Under the pieces are notes generated by a model, which was given only the letters and a program-made list of their open reading frames with translations, was not told the DNA's origin and did not search any database. Both the position numbers and the translations under genes were made by a program. From the NCBI RefSeq assembly GCF_001421485.1, contig NZ_LMKK01000001.1, positions 1,102,361 through 1,166,360 of the forward strand: a DNA stretch of 64,000 bases, given 5' to 3'. Positions 8,354 through 15,844 of the stretch are shown here, one piece after another (the first letter of the stretch is position 1; the number at the start of each line of letters is the position of its first letter). The stretch is from Agreia sp. Leaf210 (GTDB lineage: Bacteria; Actinomycetota; Actinomycetes; Actinomycetales; Microbacteriaceae).

Positions 8354-9547
8354 GTGAGCACCCCTCCCCCCACACCCCTCGGCGTCGCCGTCATCGGTTA
8401 CGCGTTCATGGGAAAGGCTCACTCGGGTGCCTGGCGGAATGTCGGAGCGTACTTCGATGTACCCGAGATCGAGCAGACGGTGCTCGTCGGCCGCGACGCC
8501 ACGAAGGTCGCCGCCGCCGCTCGCAGGTTCGGCTGGAAAGACAGCGCCACCGACTGGCGCGCGGTCTTGGAGCGCGATGACGTGCACATCGTCGATGTCT
8601 GCACCCCCGGCATCCTGCACCGCGAGATCGTGCTCGCCGCACTCGCCGCGGGCAAGCATGTGATCGTCGAGAAGCCGCTCGCCAACACGGTCGACGAGGC
8701 CGCCGAGATGGAGGCCGCGTTCGAGAAGGCTCGCGCGAACGGCCAGCACGCGATCGTCAACTTCAACTACAGGCGCGTACCCGCGATCGCTCTGGCCAAG
8801 AAGCTCATCGACGACGGCCGCGTCGGTCCGATCCGACACGTGCGCATCAGCTACCTGCAGGACTGGCTGAGCGACCCCGACTCGCCCATGAGCTGGCGAC
8901 TGCGTCGTGACGAGGCCGGTTCGGGCGCCCTCGGAGACCTCGGCTCGCACGCCACCGACCTCGTTCTGCACCTCACCCGAGAGAACATCGACAGCCTCAC
9001 GGGCGGTGTGCACACCTTCGTGGCACGGCGCCCCGCGGGCGACAGCGGCGACGGCGCGATCGGCGGCTCCTCGGCGGTCGGCGGCTCGGCCGACGTCGAG
9101 CTCGAAGACGTGACCGTGGATGACGCCGCGTGGGCGACGGGCCGGCTCTCCGGCGGCGGCCTCCTGCAGCTCGAGGTCTCGCGCTTCGCGCTCGGCGCCA
9201 AGAACGGGCTCACCCTCGAGATCTACGGAGAGCGGGGCAGCCTGACGTTCGACCTCGAGAATCTCAACGAGCTGCGCTTCTTCGACGGTTCCGACGCAGC
9301 CGGAGAGCAGGGCTTCCGGCGCATCCTCGTGACCGAGGCCGGGCATCCGTACGTCGAGCACTGGTGGCCCGACGGACACATCATCGGCTGGGAGCACACC
9401 TTCGTGCACCAGTTCGCCGAATTCCTCACCTCCATCCGCGACGACACCGAGTCGCAGCCGTCGTTCGCCGACGGCCTGCGGGTTCAGAAGGTTCTCGCCG
9501 CGGTCGAGGAGTCTGCCGCCGCAGGCGGCGCATCCATCACGATCTAA
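8354..9547 (+). CDS. Gfo/Idh/MocA-family NAD(P)-dependent sugar dehydrogenase
   Basis: A 397-residue protein. The N-terminal Rossmann fold has GVAVIGYAFMGKAHSGAW, followed by DVCTPGILHREI and the catalytic-domain entry VIVEKPLAN. The lysine of EKP is the usual substrate and cofactor residue. The second domain shows GSGALGDLGSHATDL. A GTG start is used. A TIM-barrel isomerase gene follows 43 nt downstream, and the pair resembles inositol/sugar oxidation modules. The substrate is not determined by sequence. No dedicated transporter is adjacent. Confidence 0.88.
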   Translation: MSTPPPTPLGVAVIGYAFMGKAHSGAWRNVGAYFDVPEIEQTVLVGRDATKVAAAARRFGWKDSATDWRAVLERDDVHIVDVCTPGILHREIVLAALAAGKHVIVEKPLANTVDEAAEMEAAFEKARANGQHAIVNFNYRRVPAIALAKKLIDDGRVGPIRHVRISYLQDWLSDPDSPMSWRLRRDEAGSGALGDLGSHATDLVLHLTRENIDSLTGGVHTFVARRPAGDSGDGAIGGSSAVGGSADVELEDVTVDDAAWATGRLSGGGLLQLEVSRFALGAKNGLTLEIYGERGSLTFDLENLNELRFFDGSDAAGEQGFRRILVTEAGHPYVEHWWPDGHIIGWEHTFVHQFAEFLTSIRDDTESQPSFADGLRVQKVLAAVEESAAAGGASITI

Positions 9548-9590
9548 CCGACCCGCACGACCGAAAAAACCGAACACACAAGGAGAAGCA

Positions 9591-10604
9591 ATGACGCACC
9601 CCGTAACCCTGTTCACCGGCCAATGGGCGGACCTGCCCTTCGAGGAGGTGGCCCGACTCGCCGGCGAGTGGGGCTATGACGGCCTCGAGATCGCCTGCTG
9701 GGGAGACCACCTCGACCCGTGGCGTGCCGCCGAAGACGACGCCTACGTGCAGTCCCGCCTCGACATCCTCGAGAAGAACAACCTCAAGGTCTACGCCATC
9801 TCGAACCACCTCAAGGGGCAGGCGGTCTGCGACAACCCCATCGACTTCCGCCACAAAGACATGGTGTCGGCCAAGGTGTGGGGCGATGGAGACGGCGAGG
9901 GCGTGCGACAGCGCGCCGCCGAAGAGATGAAGAAGACGGCGATCACGGCACGCAAGCTCGGCGTCGACACCGTCGTGGGCTTCACCGGCTCGAGCATCTG
10001 GCAGTACGTGGCGATGTTCCCGCCCGTGGGCCAAGACGTCATCGACGCCGGCTACCAGGACTTCGCCGACCGGTGGAACCCGATTCTCGACGTGTTCGAC
10101 GGCGAGGGCGTGCGCTTCGCCCACGAGGTGCACCCGTCGGAGATCGCCTATGACTACTGGTCGACCGTTCGCGCCCTCGAGGCCATCGACCACCGCACGT
10201 CATTCGGTCTCAACTGGGATCCGAGCCACATGGTCTGGCAGGGCATCAACCCGGTCGAGTTCATCACCGAGTTCGCCGAGCTGATCTATCACGTCGACTG
10301 CAAGGACACCCGCATGCGCAACGCCAACTCGGGGCGCGCGGGAATTCTGGGGTCGCACCTGCCGTGGGCCGACCCGCGTCGCGGCTGGGACTTCGTGTCG
10401 ACAGGGCACGGCGATGTGCCGTGGGAGGACGCGTTCCGAGCTCTCGGCTACATCGGCTACACGGGCCCGATCTCGGTCGAGTGGGAGGACGCCGGGATGG
10501 ATCGTCTCCGCGGCGCGCCCGAGGCTCTCGCCTTCGTGCGCTCGCTGCTGTGGGACCGACCCACGGCATCGTTCGACGCGGCCTTCTCGACGAAGGTCGA
10601 CTGA
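9591..10604 (+). CDS. Sugar phosphate isomerase/epimerase (AP-endonuclease-2 TIM barrel)
   Basis: A 337-residue protein of the xylose-isomerase-like TIM-barrel family. It carries WGYDGLEIACWGDH near the start, metal-ligand positions in FAHEVHPSEIAYD, the NWDPSHMVWQGI strand, and YHVDCKDTRMR and PISVEWEDAG later in the barrel. An AGGAGAAGC site precedes the ATG. It is probably co-transcribed with the upstream oxidoreductase and catalyses an isomerisation or epimerisation of a sugar or inosose. The exact reaction is inferred from the pairing only. Confidence 0.88.
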   Translation: MTHPVTLFTGQWADLPFEEVARLAGEWGYDGLEIACWGDHLDPWRAAEDDAYVQSRLDILEKNNLKVYAISNHLKGQAVCDNPIDFRHKDMVSAKVWGDGDGEGVRQRAAEEMKKTAITARKLGVDTVVGFTGSSIWQYVAMFPPVGQDVIDAGYQDFADRWNPILDVFDGEGVRFAHEVHPSEIAYDYWSTVRALEAIDHRTSFGLNWDPSHMVWQGINPVEFITEFAELIYHVDCKDTRMRNANSGRAGILGSHLPWADPRRGWDFVSTGHGDVPWEDAFRALGYIGYTGPISVEWEDAGMDRLRGAPEALAFVRSLLWDRPTASFDAAFSTKVD

Positions 10605-10605
10605 C

Positions 10606-11847
10606 TCACGCGCGCACGGCCACGCCGGAGAGCAGCACACCGCTCTCCGGCATGGCCGGGAACGTGCGCAGACTCACTCTCAGATCTTGCGAGGGAAGCT
10701 CGTAGCTCATGCGCTGCGTCAGAATCTGCACGACGCGCATGATCACCCGTACGGTGAGCGGCTCGCCAGGGCAGCGATGATCGTCGAGGTAGGTGCCGCC
10801 GCCTTGCGCGATCAGATGGTTGGGATCGACGCCCTTCTCGGCGAACCGCTCCGGCCGAAAGACCTCGGGGTCGCCCCAGTAGCTCTTGTCATGGTCGGTG
10901 CCGTAGAGATCGAGCATCACCAGCGAGCCCGCGGCGATCGGATGCCCGTCGAACTCGAGCGCTCGGCTCGAGCGACCGGCGATCACGGGAAAGAACGGAT
11001 AGAACCGGCGCACCTCCTGCGCGAAGTCCTCGAGCAGTGACTCATCGCCCGACCGGAAGGCCTCGGCGAGGTCTGGGCGGCGGCGCAACCCGAGCACGGC
11101 GAAGAGGAGAAAACGGGAGATCGCGACGAAGGGTCGCAGCACGTTGATCAGTTCGACGGCCGCGACAACGACCGGCAGAGGCGCCCCCGTGCGGGAGGTC
11201 TTCGAAGCCACCGCGCCGAGCACGGTGCCCTCGTTCGCCGCAGGGTCTGCGCGGGCAACGACGACGAGGCTGCCCGCCCACTTCTCGGTGCGGCGGCGGC
11301 GCGCTCGAGCCGCCCAGTTCGGCGGACCGATGCGGGCCGCATTCTCGATCATCGACACGAACTCGCTCGCGCGCTTGTCGGCTCCCACGGGCGTGGCTGC
11401 GATGCCCGACCACGACAGGATCGCGCGCGACAGGATCTTCGGAATCTCGGCGCTCAGGGAGACACGATCGCGGTGCGCCCAGTCCGCGGCGGCGGACATC
11501 CATTCGTCTTCGACCGCGTCTGCGAGGCCGTCGAGGGCCTCACGCGACATCAGCGCATCGACGAAGAGGTGCTTTCGGTCACGGTGATCGGCGCCCTCGA
11601 GGGTCTGAACGCTGCCCACGTCTTGCAGCAGGTGAGTGATCGACGGCGGGAGGGCCGCCGACCTCGTGAAGCGGCCCTGCTCGTAGAAGAAGCGGCAGGC
11701 ATCCGAGCCCCGCATCACCACCACGGGCACGCCGAGCAGCCGCGTGCGGAACGCGTCGGTCTGCACGGCGTCGAAGCGACGGGTTCCGAGGAGGTAGCCG
11801 TCGGCGAGAAAAGAGAGGGCACTGTCTACGCTGCGAAGCTTCTGCAT
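10606..11847 (-). CDS. CYP152-type cytochrome P450 (H2O2-dependent fatty-acid peroxygenase)
   Basis: A 413-residue protein, close to P450 BSbeta in length. The heme loop reads QGGGTYLDDHRCPGE, with the ligand Cys near residue 359. The I-helix contains ELINVLRPFVAIS. The Arg-Pro pair (about 238-239) replaces the usual acid-alcohol pair and is the hallmark of CYP152, where the Arg binds the substrate carboxylate. Such enzymes hydroxylate or decarboxylate fatty acids with H2O2 and need no redox partner. An in-frame extension upstream to 12330 runs antisense into the epoxide hydrolase gene and is not part of it. Confidence 0.9.
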   Translation of the reverse strand: MQKLRSVDSALSFLADGYLLGTRRFDAVQTDAFRTRLLGVPVVVMRGSDACRFFYEQGRFTRSAALPPSITHLLQDVGSVQTLEGADHRDRKHLFVDALMSREALDGLADAVEDEWMSAAADWAHRDRVSLSAEIPKILSRAILSWSGIAATPVGADKRASEFVSMIENAARIGPPNWAARARRRRTEKWAGSLVVVARADPAANEGTVLGAVASKTSRTGAPLPVVVAAVELINVLRPFVAISRFLLFAVLGLRRRPDLAEAFRSGDESLLEDFAQEVRRFYPFFPVIAGRSSRALEFDGHPIAAGSLVMLDLYGTDHDKSYWGDPEVFRPERFAEKGVDPNHLIAQGGGTYLDDHRCPGEPLTVRVIMRVVQILTQRMSYELPSQDLRVSLRTFPAMPESGVLLSGVAVRA

Positions 11848-11946
11848 CTGCTCGAATGTAGAACGGGTGCGCGGGCATTTTGAGGACTTGACAGCGCGCT
11901 CGCCGTCGGTCGACGGAGGGAACGACCACGGAGTAGCCTGACGCGC

Positions 11947-13119
11947 ATGCCCCCTTCCCCCACGCCCTTCAGCGCACAGGTGACGGCCGACGAGCTCGCC
12001 GATCTGCGGGCGCGCCTGCGTGCGACCCGATGGCCCGACGCTCCCGAAGACGCGGGATGGTCGCTCGGCACCGACGTCGACTATCTGCGCGAGCTCGTCG
12101 AGTACTGGGCCGAGGAGTTCGACTGGCCGGCGCAGGAGGCGGCCCTCGCGCGCATCCCCCGCTTTCGGGTGGAGCTCGGCGGCCTCGACATCCACTTCGC
12201 TCACGTGCGGGGCGTCGGCGCCGCCGGCTCGACCTCGTCGGTGATGCCGCTGATCCTCAGCCACGGCTGGCCCGACTCGTTCTGGCGCTACTCCAAGGTG
12301 ATCCCGCTGCTCACCGATCCCGGCGCGCACGGGGCCGACCCCGCCGATGCGTTCGACGTCGTGGTGCCCGACATGCCGGGCTTCGGCTACTCACACAGAC
12401 CTGTGGGCGCGCCGCTGAACTCGATCGATGTCGCCGGCCTCTGGGCCCAACTGATGGATGCGCTGGGTTACGACCGCTTCGGCGCCGCCGGTGGCGACAT
12501 CGGCAGCCACGTGAGCCGCTATCTCGCACTCGATTTTCCCGAGAGGGTGCTTGCGGTGCATCGCACCGACGCGGGAATCCCCGTGGCCCTCCCGGGTCTC
12601 GAACTCACGCCGAACGAGCACAGCTTCGTCGACGAGGCCACGGCCTGGAATCTGAGCGAGGGCGCGTACGCGGCGATGCACCGCACGAAGCCGCAGACCG
12701 AGGCCGTCGGGCTCACCGACTCCCCCGCCGGCCTCGCCGCGTGGATCGTGGAGAAGCTGCGCTCCTGGAGCGACTGCCAGGGAGATCTCGAGAGCAGCTA
12801 CACGAAAGACGAGATCCTGACCCTCGTGAGCATGTACTGGTTCACCGGCACCATCGGCTCGTCGATGCGCATGTACAACGCGAACGCCGCGATCCCGCCG
12901 GCGCAGCTCGCCCGCCGCGTCGAGGTGCCGTCGGGCTTCGCCCTGTTCCCCGGCGACCTCCTGCACCCGGCGCGCGAGTGGCTCGATCGCACGGCGAACA
13001 CGGTGCACGTCAGCGAGCCCCCGCGCGGCGGGCACTTCGCAGCGTTCGAGGAGCCCGAGCTCTACGCGCAGGAGCTGCGCGACTTCTTCCGCCCGTTCCG
13101 CCCAGCACCCTTGGTGTGA
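11947..13119 (+). CDS. Epoxide hydrolase (EHN domain plus alpha/beta hydrolase)
   Basis: A 390-residue protein. Residues 1-110 form the EHN lid domain (DLRARLRATRWPDAPEDAGW, YWAEEFDWPAQE). The hydrolase core has the oxyanion-hole motif LSHGWPDSFW, nucleophile Asp about 184 in GGDIGS, and the catalytic His in RGGHFAAFEEPE near the end. It opens epoxides to diols. The gene is divergent from the CYP152 gene. A TAGCCT box (11934-11939) lies 7 nt before the ATG, indicating leaderless expression. A role downstream of P450 products is an inference from position. Confidence 0.9.
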   Translation: MPPSPTPFSAQVTADELADLRARLRATRWPDAPEDAGWSLGTDVDYLRELVEYWAEEFDWPAQEAALARIPRFRVELGGLDIHFAHVRGVGAAGSTSSVMPLILSHGWPDSFWRYSKVIPLLTDPGAHGADPADAFDVVVPDMPGFGYSHRPVGAPLNSIDVAGLWAQLMDALGYDRFGAAGGDIGSHVSRYLALDFPERVLAVHRTDAGIPVALPGLELTPNEHSFVDEATAWNLSEGAYAAMHRTKPQTEAVGLTDSPAGLAAWIVEKLRSWSDCQGDLESSYTKDEILTLVSMYWFTGTIGSSMRMYNANAAIPPAQLARRVEVPSGFALFPGDLLHPAREWLDRTANTVHVSEPPRGGHFAAFEEPELYAQELRDFFRPFRPAPLV

Positions 13120-13797
13120 CTACGCCGTGGCGGTGGTCGCGCCCGTGAACTCCGAGGGCTGAATGATGACCCAGCCCGGTCCGTGGAACGCGTACTGGAA
13201 CGCCTCGCCCGATCCGCGGCCGATGAACGCGCCCGCACTCAGCGACGACTTCACCGTCGGCTGCAGGTTGGCGCTCCACGCGACGGTGGCGTTGATGTCG
13301 GTGAAGGTGGGCTGCTGTGAGCAGTCGAGAATCATCGGGGTGCCCTGCGTGGCGACCGCCAGGTGACCGTGGCCGTGCACGGTGGTGTTCCAGAAACCGC
13401 CGGCCAGCATGCTCGCACCCTTGAGGCGGGTGAGCTCGTAACCCAGATCGGCCTGGAACGCCAACAGCGAGGTTCCGTTGATCGTGACGCCCTCGCCCTC
13501 GAGCTGGATCAGGTGGATGTTCGCGCTGTGGTGCGCGAAGAAGACGTCGCCGTGGCCGTAGACGCGCATCAGGGGCTGGTCGTCTGACGAGACCATCTTG
13601 CGCAACAGGGCGCCGGCATCCCGTGCACCCTCGTGCTTGAACTCGACGTTGCCCTGATAGGCGACCATCGCCCCCTTGCGGGTGATGATGTCGCGACCCG
13701 GGCTCACGCAGGAGCGCAGCATGTAGGGGTTCTGCAACGCCATCAGAGCGTCGGATTCGACCTCGTTGTTCTCCTGGCTGAAAAGAGTCGAGCGCAT
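13120..13797 (-). CDS. AIM24-family protein
   Basis: A 225-residue single-domain protein. It is a beta-rich AIM24/TerD-adjacent fold with MRSTLFSQEN at the start, ITRKGAMVAYQGNVEF, and VYGHGDVFFAHHSANIHL in the middle, and SLSAGAFIGRGSGEAFQY and PGWVIIQPSE at the end. The length and motifs fit actinobacterial AIM24 proteins. It converges with the epoxide hydrolase gene with no spacer. The molecular role in bacteria is not known. Confidence 0.85.
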   Translation of the reverse strand: MRSTLFSQENNEVESDALMALQNPYMLRSCVSPGRDIITRKGAMVAYQGNVEFKHEGARDAGALLRKMVSSDDQPLMRVYGHGDVFFAHHSANIHLIQLEGEGVTINGTSLLAFQADLGYELTRLKGASMLAGGFWNTTVHGHGHLAVATQGTPMILDCSQQPTFTDINATVAWSANLQPTVKSSLSAGAFIGRGSGEAFQYAFHGPGWVIIQPSEFTGATTATA

Positions 13798-13978
13798 GGG
13801 GAGTGTCCTTCTCGTGCGGTGAAGTGTGGTGGCCCCAGCTTAGGGGCCACCCCCAGCGCAGCCGAGTAGTATCCGATTCGTTCCCGGCCTCACCTCACGC
13901 ACCTTCGCTCTGAAAGGCACGCCGACGCCTCCCCTCGACATCCTGCTCGGTTCGTGGTCGCTCGACCCCGTCGCCCTC

Positions 13979-14833
13979 GTGGCGATACTCGCCAGCGCCG
14001 CACTGTACGCGATCGGCGTCTCGCGCATCCATCGCGGCGGCGGCCGCTGGCCGGTCTCGCGAACCGTCTTCTTCGTGGTCGCCGGTCTCGGCTCGTGGGC
14101 CGTGGTCTCGTTCGGGTTTCTCGGCACCTACAGCGAAGAGCTCAGACTCGCCTTCACCACCCGCATCGCGCTTCTCCTGTTCGTCGTACCCGCGCTGATG
14201 GTGCTGGGCCGCCCCGTCGAACTGGCGCGACGCTCGCTCGGGCCGCAAGGCTCCGCCCGGCTCGAACGCGTGCTGTCGTCGTGGATCGTGCGCGTCACCG
14301 GCAACGCCGCATTCGCCACCCTGTTCGCCGCCCTCGCCTTCTGCGTGTTCCTCACCCCGCTGGCCGGCGTGCTCAGGCTGAGCCCGATCGCCGAGCCGGC
14401 CATCGGCATCCTCGTGCCCGCCATCGGCCTGCTCTTCGCGCTGCCCCTCGTCGAGAATTCTGCGGCGCGCAGCACTCTGTTCATCACGGCCGAGTTTCTG
14501 CTGGCCTTCGTCGAGCTGGTTCTCGACGCGATCCCGGGCGTGCTGATGCGTCTGAACGACGGCATTCTGGATGGCGTCGGCCCCGGGATTGCCAGCGGGG
14601 TAGGCGCCGTCGCGTCTCAGGTGCTGCCCGGCTGGTGGCCGAATCCGCTGCACGATCAGCACCTCGCGGGCGACCTGCTCTGGTTCATCGCCGAGATCGC
14701 CGACGTGCCGATTCTGATTCTGCTGTTCGTGCGCTGGTCGCGGCTCGACCGCCGCGATGCCACGAAGATGGACGCGCTGAGCGACGACGAGATGGACGCC
14801 CTGACCCGCGAGCACCTCGACCGCCGCGGCTGA
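13979..14833 (+). CDS. Cytochrome c oxidase assembly factor, caa3-type CtaG family
   Basis: At least 284 residues with about seven membrane helices. Family motifs include TRIALLLFVVPALMVLGRPVE, ENSAARSTLFITAEFLLAFVELV and WWPNPLHDQHLAGDLLWFIAE, with the conserved His and Trp residues. It helps insert copper or heme into the terminal oxidase. The start is uncertain. GTG 13979 has no ribosome-binding site, while AAAGG (13913-13917) sits 7 nt before an in-frame ACG at 13925. The residues encoded from there (PPLDILLGSWSLDPVALV) look like a genuine N-terminus. A mutated or non-canonical start is possible. Confidence 0.85.
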   Translation: MAILASAALYAIGVSRIHRGGGRWPVSRTVFFVVAGLGSWAVVSFGFLGTYSEELRLAFTTRIALLLFVVPALMVLGRPVELARRSLGPQGSARLERVLSSWIVRVTGNAAFATLFAALAFCVFLTPLAGVLRLSPIAEPAIGILVPAIGLLFALPLVENSAARSTLFITAEFLLAFVELVLDAIPGVLMRLNDGILDGVGPGIASGVGAVASQVLPGWWPNPLHDQHLAGDLLWFIAEIADVPILILLFVRWSRLDRRDATKMDALSDDEMDALTREHLDRRG

Positions 14834-14881
14834 GCCGTGCGCTGCGGGCATCCGCTGAGCACCTGCGCGTAGGCTCGAATC

Positions 14882-15838
14882 GTGGATGACATCGAGATCG
14901 AAAGCAGCATCGCCTCACGCCTGGGACTCGGACTCGCCGCGATCGGGCGCCCCGCGTACATCACCGCAGGCCGCGAGAAGGATCTCGGCGCGGGTGCCGA
15001 TCGAAGCGTGGATGCGATGCGAGCCCGGGCCCACAAGCTGCTCGACGCCGCGTGGTGGCTGGGCATCCGGTACATCGACGCCGCCCGCTCGTACGGACTC
15101 GCCGAGCAGTTCCTCGGATCGTGGCTCGCCGAGCATCCGGGGCATCGCGACGAGCTGACCATCGGCTCGAAGTGGGGCTACGAGTACATCGGCGACTGGC
15201 GGCTCGACGCGCCACAGCAGGAGCGCAAGGAGCACTCGCTCGCGATGTTCGACAAGCAGTGGGCCGAAACCCTCGAGGCGCTCGGCTCCGAACCCGATGT
15301 CTACCTCGTGCACTCACTGACCTCAGACAGCCCCGCCCTCGACGACTCTGCACTGCTCGATCGCCTGCGCGCGCTTCGCGACAGCGGCGTGCGCGTGGGC
15401 TTCTCGACTAGCGGAGCCGATCAGGCCGCCGTGATCGAGCGCGCGCTCGGGCTGGCCGACTCCCCCTTCTCAGCCGTGCAGTCGACGTGGAATCTGCTCG
15501 AGCCCTCTGTCGGCGACGCCCTCGCGGCGGCGAACGACGCGAAGTGGCTCGTGGTCGTCAAAGAGGTGCTGGCCAACGGTCGACTGACGTCGAGGGGAGA
15601 CGAGACGGCCGCCGCGGCCCTCGCCACCGAAGACGGGCAGCGCCTCGACGCACTCGCCATCGGCGCGGCCGTGGCGCATCCGTGGGCCGACATCGTGCTG
15701 ACCGGCGCCGTGACGCGCAAGCAGCTCAAGCAGAATCTGGATGCGCGTCCGCCGTCGCTCGACGAGGAGCGCCTCGCCGAGCTGGCACAGCCCGCCGAGC
15801 AGTACTGGGCGGCCCGCGCCGCGCGCGCCTGGAGCTGA
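14882..15838 (+). CDS. Aldo/keto reductase
   Basis: A 318-residue (beta/alpha)8 oxidoreductase. The catalytic tetrad is readable: Asp and Tyr in YIDAARSYGLAEQF, Lys in IGSKWGYEY and His in YLVHSLTSD. The C-terminal NADP-binding segment includes VVVKEVLANGR. The GTG start is preceded by TAGGCT (14870-14875) at 6 nt, so it is probably leaderless. The substrate is unknown. It lies 48 nt after the CtaG gene but with its own promoter box. Confidence 0.85.
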   Translation: MDDIEIESSIASRLGLGLAAIGRPAYITAGREKDLGAGADRSVDAMRARAHKLLDAAWWLGIRYIDAARSYGLAEQFLGSWLAEHPGHRDELTIGSKWGYEYIGDWRLDAPQQERKEHSLAMFDKQWAETLEALGSEPDVYLVHSLTSDSPALDDSALLDRLRALRDSGVRVGFSTSGADQAAVIERALGLADSPFSAVQSTWNLLEPSVGDALAAANDAKWLVVVKEVLANGRLTSRGDETAAAALATEDGQRLDALAIGAAVAHPWADIVLTGAVTRKQLKQNLDARPPSLDEERLAELAQPAEQYWAARAARAWS

Positions 15839-15844
15839 TCGGCG

